NCBI GenBank assembly: GCA_027924645.1 | Contig: BSBN01000252.1 | Coordinates: 4,650,001 to 4,714,000, forward strand | Direction of reading: 5' to 3' | DNA from: Cunninghamia lanceolata | Lineage: Eukaryota; Streptophyta; Pinopsida; Cupressales; Cupressaceae | DNA length: 64,000 bases | In this document: positions 34,032-46,714 of the stretch, in pieces | Layout: each line of letters opens with the position of its first letter | Position numbering within the stretch: position 1 is the first letter of the stretch | Position numbers and translations under genes: made by a program | Notes under the pieces: generated by a model | Told to the model about the DNA's origin: nothing | Database searches by the model: none | The model's input: the letters and a program-made list of their open reading frames with translations, nothing else

Positions 34032-34734
34032 CTCTTTAGATAGCTATATATACAGAAGAAGGAAATGTAATCTTGTGTTAATAATTGTTATTGTATTTGG
34101 AGCTTTGTTGTAGGAGGTAGCCCCGGTTGTTCTTAAATATCATCCATTTCAACAGTCAAAGGTTAATTTTTGTCAATAAAAAGAGGACAAATATTTAACC
34201 CTTTTTACTCTAAATGAGGTGTAAAATTGCTATTGATTGTTTGACTATTTAAGTGGACGATATTTAAGTAGAGTGGATAGTCCCATTGGAGGTAAAAGTG
34301 AATTTTCTTTCGGTTTATCTATCTTCTCTTGTGATCTTGCATGTAAATTCTCTGAAGTATCAGGTTAAGTACACCACATACACACCAGTGCGTCGTAAAA
34401 TAAAACAGTGCATCGAGAACTTCTAAAAGCCCTTCGAAATTATATTTGAAGTTAAATTGCTCTACGCTTCCCAAACTTTCTTTTAAGAATTTATTCACGT
34501 ATTGATGATGGTTTTGGCTCAAATGCAGGGAAAAGAAGGTTATAATATCAAATGACCAATTATTCACACTCCAGCTCATTCCATATCGTTGCAAGTTCAT
34601 CACGTTCTCCCCCATTGTTTGCAGTAAGTCCATATTTTATTTATGATTCATTTTATCTAATTGAATTTATGTTATTTATGCATGTGCATTTGAATAATTG
34701 TTCATTGAATTTTGCAGGACCTTGATTCAGGATC
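34032..34734 (+). other. Unassigned stretch with exon-like plus-strand pieces
   Basis: No recognised gene. On the plus strand an open piece (about 34542-34622, including SNDQLFTLQLIPYRCKF) sits between an AG (AAATGCAG) and a donor-like CAGTAAGT. A T-rich TTTTGCAG acceptor follows at about 34717. The arrangement looks like a captured gene fragment, but the frame is short. Confidence 0.3.
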
Positions 34735-35145
34735 GAATTCGGATGCGCAAGATATTCCACCAATCAAAAAGTGCCGCAAGCTCTTAACAGGAGAAAGATA
34801 GTACAGGAAGATGTTGCACATCGAAATTATCTGGAGCTACAGTTAGAGATGCTGGTTGATCCGGAGCTGGAGGCAGAGATGGTTGTCTATTCAGAGTTGG
34901 AGGTGAAGATGGTGGTCTCTCCAGAGCTTGAGGCAGAGATGGTGGCTGATCCGGAGCTCCAGCAGAGATAGTGGTCGATCTATAGCTGGAGGTGGAGATT
35001 GTGGTCAGTCCGATGCTAGAACCAGAGATGGTGGTCGCTCAACTTGTGGAGGAGCAGACAAAAGTGGAGGAGGGGAAGGATGTGGAGGATCACCATCCCC
35101 GGTAGAGGAATCTGATTCGGACTTTTCGCTAACGCTCGACTTATT
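34735..35145 (-). pseudogene. X2 proline-rich C-terminal coding stretch with DNA repeats
   Basis: The minus strand continues the X2 exon (SSVSEKSESDSSTGDGDPP) into Pro-rich repeats such as PPSLVLASD, RPPSSPPTLNRQPSLPP and PDQPASLTVAPD. The DNA is a degenerate tandem repeat of roughly 40-45 bp (GAGATGGTGGTC words) at about 34840-35050. One frame change is needed. X1 lacks this part because it is cut at 11505. It probably encoded a disordered tail. Confidence 0.45.
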
Positions 35146-35890
35146 CATGGGGCTGCACAGGGCTCCAACAATATGACACATCAATATTGTGATATTGCGG
35201 GGAAGGGTCGTCCATATCATTGTTAGCTTACGGTCCTGCATGATCATCGTAGCTCGTGTAGGGATTACTCTATGATGAGCCATGAATGCACATATCTGAT
35301 CTGTTACCTAATGCCAAAATTTGTGATCCGACCTATGTGCAATGTCAGGTCTATGCACATGAGGCAGCGCATTAGCCTCAGCCATAACTGCATCTTGTTA
35401 GGGAGGCACTTCCCCAACATACGTTCCAATATCTACAAAATATTAAACAATTGTGCATTAAATAAGACGACCAAAAAAAATTATACAACTAGATTAATAA
35501 AAACATAACGATAATATTACCTCTAACATTTTCTGGCCCCTTCTGGGTAAATAGGTTACATCCTTGTTAGTACATCCCTGCATATGGGTACTGCACAAGA
35601 TCTACGGTGTGATCATCCTTGCTGGCTAGTATATCTATTACCTCTGAACTGACCGTCCTACACAACCACTCTAGCTGGCCCCTCTTGGGCAACGTCTACC
35701 CCCCACACGCGTATATGCACATTTGTCATTGGCCTAGGAGAGAGATGGTCAAATGATGGTCTAGTGGCCAAAAACCTTTCAAAAATAAAGTAAATAACTC
35801 AAACACAAACAAGAAGACATGCCTCCCATCGAGTATAGCATGACAACAATTCAAAGTAAACTAGAACTGATGCAAAAAAAAAAAATGGTG
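35146..35890 (-). pseudogene. X2 two-exon reading frame with a GT-AG intron
   Basis: Counterpart of the X1 gene. The upstream exon carries SSEVIDILASKDDHT-like wording and the downstream exon reads through CAFMAHHRVIPTRATMIMQD and WTTLPRNITILMCHIVGAL into the Pro-rich tail. The intron is 35433-35520 (88 bp, GTAATATT to TTTTGTAG), at the same place as in X1. The downstream exon is open from about 35283 to 35005, longer than in X1. Function unknown. Confidence 0.55.
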
Positions 35891-36655
35891 TACCACATGG
35901 TCCATAACCAGTCTGGGCCTCTGAACTAATGTATCTATATAATACATGAGAGCCACAACTAATGTGCTTCCCATAAAAGGGTTAGTGTGGTAGTGTTGTG
36001 ATCATAAGAAAGAGGCACATAAAATGCGCTACATTAAAATAATGTATATGTCAATGATGGCATATAGTTTCATGATTCTTTTAATGCAGAGCATGTTAGG
36101 TGCATCTCACTTATGATCATGACACTAACACACTATTCTTCTTATGGGCAGCGCATTAGTTGTACTCTAATGTATTATGTAGATACATTAGTTTAGAGGC
36201 CCATATTGGTTATGTGGTCCACCATTTATTTGCATCACTTCTATTTTACTTTGGATGGGTTTTGTGTTGCATTTGATGGGAGACATGTCTTCAAGGGATG
36301 TGTCTGAGTTATTTAGTTTATTTTTTGAGACATTTTCAGCCATTAGACTGCCACTTGACCATCTCTCTCCTAGATTGATGACAAATGTGCATATGCACAT
36401 GTGGGGTAGATGTTTCCCAAGAGGAGCTAACTGAAGTGATCATGTAAGCTAGTTAGTTCAGAGGTATTAGATATGCTAGTCAGCAAGGATGTTCACACCC
36501 TAGATCTTGTGTAGTACCCATATGTAGGGATGGACTAGTGAGGATGTGAGAACATCCTATTTACCTAGGAGGAGTTAGCAGATGCGAAAGGTAATATTTT
36601 TGTTATGTTTCGATTAATTTGGTTGCATATTTTTTGTCTTATTTAATGCACATGT
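35449..36655. repeat. Long palindrome in X2
   Basis: The left arm 35449-36044 is the imperfect reverse complement of the right arm 36074-36655, with a 29-bp loop. The geometry is the same as at 11843-13048, so the inverted duplication predates the split of X1 and X2. Confidence 0.85.
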
Positions 36656-37325
36656 AAATTATTGTAACTTTTTATTTAATGCACATGGAAACTTTATCCT
36701 CTTATAATTTTAACAAGTTATTCATAAATGACTTTCTTTTTCATTTTTGAGAAAAAAATCAAATAACATTTAGATGCCATTGATGTATTCTAATCAATAA
36801 TGTTTCCTTCATCCATCTCCATCATTGGACCCACCTATACATATTCATTTACATCAAAATCAAACTCCGTATTCAAACATAGTTTAATTGGTTGAAAATG
36901 TTTTCATCTCAATTGGATGTAATTTCACTAAGAGCATTTTTCATCAATTTGAACATCTCTATAGAACTTGTCATTTTTTATTTTTTATTTAAGTGCTTTG
37001 TATACCCTCTATCTATTGACTGTAAAATTATAAATTCTTCCACATTATCCTTCCTTTGAACAATAATAATCAGTAAATCTTTTACTCGATGTGATAAAAT
37101 TTTAGCTATTTCTTTTATTCTTGTGGAAAACTTATGGTATGTCCTTTATATTTATACTAACCTCCAGAACTACATCTGTGACTTGAAGTATTGGTTGATG
37201 TGTGCTATCAGCATTTTTGCAATGTCTTAAGTTTGCAAATTTCAGTGGTTGTGGACTAGGCTCTATGTTGTTTAATCCTGAAAATTGATGTTCATGCTTT
37301 TCTTGTTAATATGTATTGAAAATAG

Positions 37326-37330
37326 GGCCT
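37326..37330. repeat. Element D target duplication, left copy (GGCCT)
   Basis: GGCCT before the left LTR; the right partner is GGTGT at 51044-51048 (three of five match). The empty site in X1 (about 13699-13703) reads GGCCT and continues TCAAGTACC, like the right flank TCAGGTACC, so the assignment holds despite decay. Confidence 0.75.
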
Positions 37331-40300
37331 TGTCATGCCCACATTTCCCATGCGGCCACGACATGTAACACATGTGTCATGTCCATATTTGTCATCTGGT
37401 CATGACACGAAATATCAAAAACATTTTGACATGTCTGTAGAAACTCCCTCGCATGCGTCAGCATGCTCGGTGGCAATACGAATATGGCGTAAACATGTCA
37501 ATCAATCTCGGGGAAGAGCATTTACATATGCAATCCCTTGCGTGATGATAGCTGAGTAGGGGGTTATGTGACACGAGGGGTGTTGCTACTAGGGTTAGGA
37601 TTGAATGGACCCGACCCTAAGTTTCCTAAGTGACATGATTCCAATTGGAGTCGAAATCCAACCCTAATTCTAGAGCATAAAAATAAATTAAAATATGCCT
37701 TAATGAAAACTAATAATTGCAAGGTAAATAATTGTTAACTAATGTCAAGGAAAATTCATCTAAATTAATTGCCCTAAGTCTCGGAAAATTTCAGTAGCAT
37801 AACGCCTTTTTAATGTTTAGAATAATTATTTTAAAAAGGGTCTCCCTCTAAAATAATTAGCAAATTAAAAGAATTAAAATAAATTTTACCTAATTAACAT
37901 TATAAAATTACCACTCAATTAATCCAAAAATCAAAATGAATAAAACAATTAAACAAAATCATAAAACATTAAAAACCCCAAATAATAAAGGTCCACAATA
38001 ATATAATTTGAACAATTAAATTAATTGGACGTCAAGGTAAAATTCTCCAAGGAATAATTAAATCCACTCTACCCAACCTAAAAAAATTAATTACCAATTT
38101 TAAATTAGTAAACAGGGTCACCAATTAAATCAAATTAAATCTCACTAGGGAAAAAATAATAATACAAGGTCTAAAATTAATCATCTAAAGTGGATATAAA
38201 ATCCCACTTAAAATCCAACTATGGTATCCCCAAATTTAAAAGAACAAATAAATTAAAGCCCCATAAGAAAAAGGTGAAAATTCTCAAATAGAATAAAACA
38301 TCTATCCAAATTAAGTAAGTCCCCCATAAGAATATGACCTTAAGGAAAATAATTAAACACTAAAATCCCCATAGAATAAATTTCAAAAGAATAGGAGAGG
38401 GAAATAAATCTCATGTCAAAAAGGGAAAAGAATAAAATAAATTAACTTATCTAAAATTCCTACTCATTTCACAACCCTAAAACTTAACCAATATTTTATT
38501 ACTTTCTTTTTAGTTTTTCCCTAACCCTATCTCTAACTTCTCTTATTCATTTATTCTCATTTTGTTTGTTCTCTTCTCCTTTTTTTGTTTTCTCTTTTTG
38601 TTTACAGGTAGGGTTTCTCTCAAAGGCTTGGGCAGCCATGAGAATACCTCTCACAGAGGTATATATTCATTTTATATACACATGATTTCTTATATATATA
38701 TATCAGAGGTCGAATGACAACATTGAAAACAGTGAAAGGTGAATGGAAACCCCACGATGCCACCACCATGGGGAAATTTTTTTAGCAAGTTAAAATGTTT
38801 GTTGGAAGGCGTAAGGGATGTGAGGAGGGGTCAAGCCCCCACCCACACCCCCATGATATATATATATATATATAAGAGGTCGAATGGCAGCATTGAAAAC
38901 AGTGAAAGGTGAATGGAAACCTCATGATGCCACCACCGTGGGGAAAATTTTTAGCAGGTTAAAATGCTTTTTGGAAGGTGTAAGGGATGTGGGGAGGGGG
39001 TCAAGCCCCCCACACCCTTGGGTGTGGGTGGGGGCTCAACCCCCTCCCCACACCCCGGTGATATAGTAAGGCACAGCGGTGGGCGGCGGCCATGGCCACC
39101 GTCCATCGAACCTCTCCTTTTTTTGTTTAAACTTTTAAACATAAAACCCTATGGGTTTTGGCCACTCAAAACCTTTATTTTGTCTTTTTTTGTTCATTAT
39201 AAAATAAATGTTATTTGGTTTTTGTATTATGTTTAAATCAGTTATATATATATACCCTAAGTTGCACAGTTTTGACAATTGGTTAAAATTATATATATAT
39301 ATATATATATACACAATAACAGAAATATAAATAATTCAAAATCAACATTGAGGAGAGTTCTTTTTTTTTGAACTATTTTTTTTTTTACAGTAAGGAAATT
39401 ATGATAGTCATATATTTTTTCTTAAAGCAGCAAGCATTAAGAGAGGACTAAACTTTTATAAGAGCCATAAACTTAAAACTAACTTATTTTTTTTCCATCA
39501 TAGCTTTTACACAACAATTATTCTACACAGAAAATATCATTTAACATAGCGCAATAAGAAAGATTTTATTTCAGCATATAATAAATACATTTCAAATAGA
39601 AGTTACTTGCATACATAGCAATAACTTCTTTCCACCATTTCAACAATCAGAGCACAATTTTGACAACTAAGTACAATAAGGCCTCTAAAGCCATGGCTCT
39701 CAAACAGCCATCAAGAAAATGAAAATAAGGCTGAAATGAACATCCTCCAAAACTCCAAAACACCAACATAACCTGCAAGAAATCTAAACACCAAGAGGGG
39801 GAAAACCAAGCCACAAAAATCGCCCTCCTCCCTACCATAGACCCACTAGTGGGTCACCCCCGAGTTGGGAGGTAGATCTCACATGGGTTTTCTCACACCA
39901 CAACAAAAATCACAAGGCAACACAAATTCACCCAAGGTTTATGCACAATACAAAACTCATGAAAATGAGTTTGGAGAGGTAGGGGAGTGAACCCCTCAAC
40001 TTAAGAGGTAACTCCAAAACTTAATAATCTCAATACCACAAGGCCTCAAGCCAAATAATATCTCCATGAAACACCAAAAACACCATGGCACTCATGCCAA
40101 CCAATATAATCCCAAACACCATAGAATGCCCTCAAGGCTATAAATAGATCAACACTAGGAAGTGACCTCGAGGAGGTTCACTCTCCCCCACCCCTTACAA
40201 GTTGAGCATTTTCTCCAAATGGATAGGCTCTTACCAACACCCAAAACCCACACAAAAGAAAATAACACCCAACACAAAATCTCAAACACATAAACAAAAA

Positions 40301-41719
40301 TGAAATAAACGTAAGGAATGGCTAATGTCATAGGGCTTACCTTAAGAGCATAACAATGGATGCATGTTGAAGAAGAGCCCACAAGCTTTCCCTAAGTCTC
40401 CAATCCTCTAAGTTTTCTCTAACTCCTTCCCAAAAACCTCCAAAGATAAAAAATAATTTCAAAAAGAAAAAACCCCCAACTCCTCTCCAAGAGGAGATAA
40501 AATAGGCCTCCCAATTAGGCCCTGGGGAATAAGAAGGTGACACTTATCACCTTCTCCTTCCTCGTCCCATGCCACTTGCAAGGGAGAAGGAATGTGAGGG
40601 TGACCAGTGTCAACCTCTTATCTATTCAAACCCTCACCTTATCCACTTGTGTGTGAGAGCTCAAGTGGAGAGGTGGCATCTCTCATCATGGCTCCACAAG
40701 GATAAGGGATGACACATGTCATCCCTTTACTCCTAAAGAGAGCTTCTTCTCTCCAAGATGCTCTCACACAAGTGTGAGAGTCTTGGAGGAAGGTTCCACA
40801 CACTTGGGGGTCTTGAAGACTCCCCAAGTCTTCAAGGTGGATGAATCCCCAAGCCTTGGGAAGGGAGATGGGCCTTCTTTCAAGGCACGACTCATCTCGC
40901 ACCCTTAACCATTTTAATTTTTCATTACTTTTACTAACCCAAGTTTAGAGTGACTAGATGGGAGTTACCCTAGGTTTTAGTAAGTCCAAATGGACCCTAG
41001 ACCCTAGGGGTATCACCTAGGGTAAGTTTAGAACTCTAATAAACACTTAGGGAGGTGTAAAATCACATTAAATGACCTAAAAAATAAAAGAACACCAAAT
41101 GGTGTAAATTAAAACTCAAGTTTTACAACACATAATTAAAATTAAATAAAATGGGTGAACTAGGCCAATTAATTAAAATCAAGCATTTACAAAACATCAT
41201 TTGATCAAACATGATCCTTATCCCTCTTGGGAATGGATTGACTTAACAAGGAATTACATAAGTGTGAGATGTGCCTCCAATTTTCTATGGCCTGGAAAAT
41301 CACCTATGCACTCAATCAAACGGTCAATCCAACATAGCTATGTCATAGCCGAAGAAATAGAATGTAATAATCATGTCATTGCATAATTCATACACAACAT
41401 TAAACAACTCACATCATAATTAAGATTTAAAATTGCATTTACTATCTAATATCTCAGAATCAGAATTCAATAACAAATCCACATAATGAGCTCATAATCA
41501 ACATCAATAGTAATCATCAAATATATCTCGCATGTCTAGCATCATAAGAACAAAATGGAATCCAATCAAATCACCACATAACTAATCAAAGCTAATCCAA
41601 ATAAGGAGATATAGTCTAAATCTGCATAATAGAAATCAATAATCTCTAAATGTCTGAAAATGTCTCCAACTATAATGTAAAATGATCAAAATAGGGAAGT
41701 AAAATAAATAAGCCTCGCA
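37331..41719 (-). repeat. Element D left LTR (3' LTR in element orientation)
   Basis: 4,389 bp from TGTCATGCCC to GCCTCGCA. It contains AT-rich sequence (37600-38500), a 170-bp tandem duplication, TA microsatellites (about 38857-38874 and 39289-39310), a long G/C-rich hairpin region and several short open frames repeated in the other LTR. I see no conserved gene in it. Confidence 0.93.
38705..39066. repeat. 170-bp tandem duplication in the left D LTR
   Basis: Units start AGAGGTCGAATG at 38705 and 38875, separated by a TA run. The right LTR has a single unit (48231-48376). The second unit ends in an inverted repeat of GGGTCAAGCCCC and GGGGCTCAACCCC words (about 38998-39055). Confidence 0.8.
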
Positions 41720-41733
41720 TCCTCCCCCCTAAG
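41720..41733 (-). other. Element D polypurine tract
   Basis: The minus strand reads TTAGGGGGGAGGAT directly before the 3' LTR. Confidence 0.8.
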
Positions 41734-41749
41734 ACTAAACTTCCTCCTG

Positions 41750-43330
41750 GAAGTCGTAAAAAAGGTGAGGATAGACTACCCTCAAACTAGCTGCATCGTC
41801 CCATGTTGTCATGACCTCATCATAACGATCCCACTCGACCCTAACCTAGTCCAGCTCTCGACCTCGAAGGCCTAGTGTCCAACGAGCTAATATGTGAATT
41901 GGCTCTAAAGCCAACTTCTCGTCCACCTCTACTTGTAGAGCACTTCAATCCAATACATGAGATAAATCAGATATATATCGCCATAATATAGACACATGAA
42001 AAACATCGTGGATGTGCGACATGCTAGGTGGCAATGCTAGACAGTAGGCTATAGGTCCTATCCGCTCCAAGATCTCAAAAAGTCCTATGAACCATGGTGT
42101 GATCTTAGAGCCCTTTCCATAACATATTAGACTCTTGTGTTACCACAATCTCAGGAATACTCTGTCACCAATTGAGAAAATCTAATCTAGTCTCTTAGCA
42201 TTGGCATACTTCTTCTATCTATCATGTGCCTCCTAAAGTCTCTGTCTAATCAATGTGATCTGCTGCTCCATATCCTAATCCAACTCTAGACCAATGGCAA
42301 CTTTGTCCTCTATTAGATCCCAACTCAATGGTGTCATGCAAGGTCTACCATACAAAGCCTGATAAGGAGGCATACCCAATGAGCTGTGATGCCCATTATT
42401 GTAGGCAAACTCAACCAAATACAGATACTCCTCCCATCTAGACTAGTAGTCCATAACATACATATGGAGCATATCCTCCAACACTTGATTCACCTGCTCT
42501 ATCTCACCATCTATCTTGGGGTGATAAACAGATCTAAAGTTGAGCTATGTGCCTAGCACCTGCTGGAAAGCCCTCCAAAAGGATGAAGTGAACACTAAGT
42601 CCCTAGTAGAAATGATGTGGCAAGGAACCCCATGTAATCTCACAATGTCATCCAAGAATACTCTCGCCACTGCTGGTGCATTGTACGTCGTGCATACAGG
42701 TGAGAAATGAGCCACCTTGGTCAACTTGTCAACTGTCACCATGATGGCATCATGGCAGCGAGAAGACATAGGAAGACTAACAATGAAATCCATGGAAATG
42801 GTATTTCACTTCCACTCAGGTATCTCGTGAGGCTATAGAAGACCCGCTGGATGCTGATGCTCATCCTTGACCCTCTAGAACTCAAGGCATCGAGCAACAA
42901 ACTCTACAATATCCCGTATCATACCCATCCAATGGTACAGTTGTCATAGGTCAGCATGCATCTTCTTCACCCCTGGGTGTGCTATATAAGGTGCTCTATG
43001 AGCCTTTGATAACACTACAGTACGTAGGTCACCTGCATGGGGTACATAGATGCACTGTCAATAATGAAGTAACCCATCTGCCTCAAGGGAGTATCATGTA
43101 AACTTGCCCACAAGGCCCTCTCTGATTGGATCTCTTACTATACCTCAAGAAATAATTCATCCTTAGGCAGATGCTGAATAATGTGTCCCCTCAAGTCTAC
43201 ACTCAGAGTCAACGTTAGGATCTCATGGCATCTTCGACTCAATGTGTCAAGCAACCACATTCTTCTTCCCTTTGATGTAGTGGACATCAAAATTGTACTT
43301 GTAAAGAAACTCCATCCAAGACTGCTGATG
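41750..43330 (-). pseudogene. Element D integrase and chromodomain
   Basis: Minus-strand integrase relic. The DDE core is visible as MDFIVSLP (first Asp), ISTRDLVF (second Asp) and KIDGEIEQVN (Glu). It is followed by the usual YNNGHHSSLGMPPYQALYGR block and, at about 41760-41920, a chromodomain (LGLRGRELD, a stop, then VRVEWD and TTWDDA). The 42545-42793 part is open; the rest has many stops. The chromodomain places it with chromoviruses. No function remains. Confidence 0.85.
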
Positions 43331-44640
43331 GGCATTTAGCTTCAGCTGCGTGAATATGTACTAAAGGCTATGATGATTTGAATGAATTTCAAAGCGATGA
43401 CCCAATAGGAAATGTCTCCAACAAACTAGAGCATGAACCACTACTGCAAGCTCTAAATCATGAGTGGGGTAGTTCAGCTTATGGGTCTTTAGCTTTCACA
43501 ACTCATACACGATCACTATACCACCCTGCATAAGTATGACTCCCAAACCCTCAAGTGATCCATCAGTGCAAACCATAAAATGCGCTACTGGATCAGGAAC
43601 CGCTAAGATAGGAGCACTTGTAAGATGCTCCTTGAGGACCCCAAAGGCTCTCTTGCACTACTCAGTCCAAGTAAAACTCTTCCCTTTCTGCTGAAGCGAA
43701 GTGATGGGGTGCGCTATCCTAGAGAAACCCTTAATAAATCTATGGTAATAACCAACTAACCCATGAAACTCCTAACCTCTGTCACACTAGTGGGTGTTGG
43801 CCAATCCCTGATAGCCCTGATCTTTGATGGATCTATAGAGATACCATCGCCAAATAGGATGTGCCCCAAATACTGCCCCTCTATCTTGAAAAATGCACAC
43901 TTTGCCAAGTTGTCATAAAGATTCTGCTCCCTCAAGTACTACAAAACCTGACATAGGTGCTCCTTATGTTCCTCCTCAGTCTGCGAATAGATCAATATAT
44001 CATTGAGGAAAATAATCATGAATTGATCCAAGTAGGTACGGAACACCCCATTCATGAGACTCATGAACACTGCAGTGGCGTTCGTCAAGCTAAAGGGTAC
44101 CACAGTGAACTCATAGTGGCCATATCAAGTGTGGAAGGTGGTCTTATGGATGTCCACCTCTGTGATGCATAACTGGTGATAACCAGACTTCAGGTCTATC
44201 TTAGAGAACACCTTGGCTCCCTGCATCTGATCGAAGAGATCATCAATCCTAGGCAGAGGATAACGGTTCTTCACAGTCACCTTATTTAGCTGCCTATAAT
44301 CCATGCACAAATGAAGAGACCCATCCTTCTTCACAAAAATAACCAGTGCGCTCCAAGGTGAAATGCTAGGTCAGATGTGCCCCTTCTCGAGCAAGTCCTC
44401 TTACTGCAACTTGAGCTCTGTGAGCTCATGAGTGGTCATCCTATACAATGTATGAGACACTCGCTTGGCACCCAGTACTAGAACAATATGAAAGTCTACC
44501 TCTCGATGTTGTGGCATATGTGGTAACTCTGGTAGAAACACATCGGCAAACTCTCTCAAGATGGGATGGTCATCTAATGATGCCTTAGGCTCATCCTCTG
44601 ATCTGTCACTAACTATGATAGCGAACATCTAGCATCCCTT
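43331..44640 (-). pseudogene. Element D reverse transcriptase and RNase H
   Basis: Minus-strand RT relic with [20 protein letters not shown] and [10 protein letters not shown] (44125-44334), preceded by an open piece with LDDHPILREFADVFLPELP (44401-44628). The catalytic YxDD box reads FLND at 43999-44010, so one of the two metal-binding aspartates is Asn. RNase H wording follows toward 43400. Stops are spread throughout. Family certain, activity impossible. Confidence 0.87.
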
Positions 44641-46630
44641 CTGCATGCAGTGCTTAAGCTGCTAAGCAGATATCATACGAATTGTTGTGGGCTTTTGAAT
44701 GCCCACTATCTCAACTGATGTACCATGATCGTGTAAGCAGCTAATCGCCTTTCGGCGATAATCTAGCTTGGCTCTATGAGTCGGAAGCTAGTCCATGCCT
44801 AATACCACACCATAAGATTCTAAAGGTATAACCCTAAGGTCACATAATGTAGTAAAGGCCCCCAAAGATATCTCACAATCATGGACTAAGGTATCTACCG
44901 CCATCTTGGCCCCTATGGCCAAGTCAACCTCCCATCTATTGCCCTACCTAGAGGCCACCAACCTGCAACGCTCCACTAATGATGGAGATATGAATGAATC
45001 AATAGTGCCAGAGTCAAATAAAATAGAAATGAGGACACCCCTAATCATACTTGAGGTCTTAATCACTGATGCCTGAAAATCAGCCTAGTAGTTATCAATC
45101 GATGTGAACATATGGTGGGACATACCCACATCTCCAACCATCTACTCTGATCCTCCTACACAAGGCTATCCCCCTGTCGTAAAGCCCTATGGGCACTCTC
45201 TGGCTAGATGTCCCGCTCCACCACAAACATAGCATGGGCCCCGAGCCTGTACCTGTCCAGACTGAGTCCTACTACTTTGCTGCTGTCTAGATCAACCCGT
45301 GGACCCTTGTGAACCCCTGTAAGACTGTTGTGATCTCATGGGTTCTGCAGGTGGTCCTTGTTGTCTTTGATCCCTACGCGGGCCCTATTGCTGCAACCTC
45401 GATTATGACCCCTGTGTACCCTCTTCTATGGCTTGGACCTCTACTGAAACTGCTACTGCTACTACTGTGGAGGTCTAGGAGGTAAATACGTGAAACTAAA
45501 CCCTCCTCTCTAAGGTGGGGGTGGCGGTCTACAGTAACTCTACTGCTGCTGTGGTCCACGATTCTAAAATTAAGGGCATGAATTCTATCCTTGTCTCTAT
45601 ATCTCCTTAGCAATGTATGCCTTCTCAACAGCCTCACCCAAAGTCTAGAGGTCTGCCATGCACACAGGCCCTGCTATCCCATTATTTAAACCTTTGATAA
45701 ACTTGTGAACCAAAAGTTTCTCATCATGGAGATACTCTGCATAACGTGACAACTCAGTGAACCTGCCCTCATACTATGCTACAGTAAGCCCTCGCTGCTG
45801 TAAATCATGGAACTCGTCTATACAACACTGCTTGTAGTGGTCTGATAGGTATCATGCATTAAAGTGCTCAATGAATGTATCCCAAGAAAGTGTATCCAAT
45901 GATAAGCAGCGCTTGCACTCCTCAATGTGCCACTAAGTTGTTGCATCTCTTAATAGGTGGACTGCCACATGTGCCTTCGTGTTGTCCTCGTAAGGATGCA
46001 ATGCAAAGCACCTATCTAAGTTGATAAGCCAAGCCTCCGCCTTGTCTCCCTCTATGGTCCCAGCAAATGTAGGTGGATTCAGCCTCAACAAATCCTTGAT
46101 AGGGTCTCCTCAGTCTCTGTTCCCTTAGATAGGCTCATCTACACCAAAATCATAAGGCCTGTGAAAAATTTTCTCTACTCTCATTGCCTCTTCATGCCTA
46201 GTAGATGCGGAGGGCTCCTGCAATGAGCTTTATAAGCTGATCCAACCTCCTCCGTTGTCATATCAAGTATCTCAACATAAGGCTCCACACGTGGTGCCTC
46301 TCACAGCTTGATGCGTGGCTCCACACGTGGCTCCACACATGACTCTGCTCATGGCTCCACACATGGCTCCTCTCGCAGATCAATGCGGGGCTTGACATGT
46401 GGCTCGATGTGCGGCTCGACTGTGGCCAGTGGTGATCTATCTAGCACTGCTTATAGCACCTGTAATATATGTGGCCCAATATCAGGTGCATGTGGTGCCT
46501 GTGGTGCCTGCGATGCATGTGGTACTGGTGGTGCCTGACCCTTAGCTGAAGAGTCAAAATGCACCTTTATGGACTTAGTGTGGTGTGAATGCATTTGTGT
46601 AACTCTTTAGGAAGGCATCCTACAAGAACA
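44641..46630 (-). pseudogene. Element D gag and protease
   Basis: The minus-strand gag start lies near 46620 (MPS followed by a stop). Then comes a His/Ala/Pro-rich variable part with short GTGGCTCCACAC-like DNA repeats (46300-46420), and the gag core at about 45640-46080 (FAGTIEGDKAEAWLINLDR, DTLSWDTFIEHFNA). A Gln/Arg/Tyr-rich linker leads to a complete CCHC knuckle, CYVCGGAGHLAREC, at 45193-45234. The protease follows with FDSGTIDSF (44992-45017), keeping DSG. Many stops and frame changes. Confidence 0.85.
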
Positions 46631-46698
46631 AGGTATTTACAAATTAATCGAGATTACGAAATAATTAATGTGTCTAAATAAGCCCAGTGTTTAAACTT

Positions 46699-46712
46699 GG
46701 GCTCTGATACCA
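46699..46712 (-). other. Element D primer-binding site
   Basis: The minus strand reads TGGTATCAGAGCCC two bases inside the right LTR, a perfect initiator tRNA-Met complement. Confidence 0.93.
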
Positions 46713-46714
46713 AA

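Larger units (their letters stand above)
35146..37330 (-). repeat. Repeat X, copy 2, first segment
   Basis: It aligns with 11506 to about 13702 of X1, including exon, intron and palindrome. It ends at the element D insertion point; the alignment resumes at 51044. Confidence 0.85.

Noticed and set aside
40639..40902. Open frames of 80-90 codons in the D LTRs, such as this one and its partner at 49969-50223
   Set aside because: They lie in LTR sequence, have low-complexity wording, no motif, and keep their frame in both LTRs only because the LTRs are copies.
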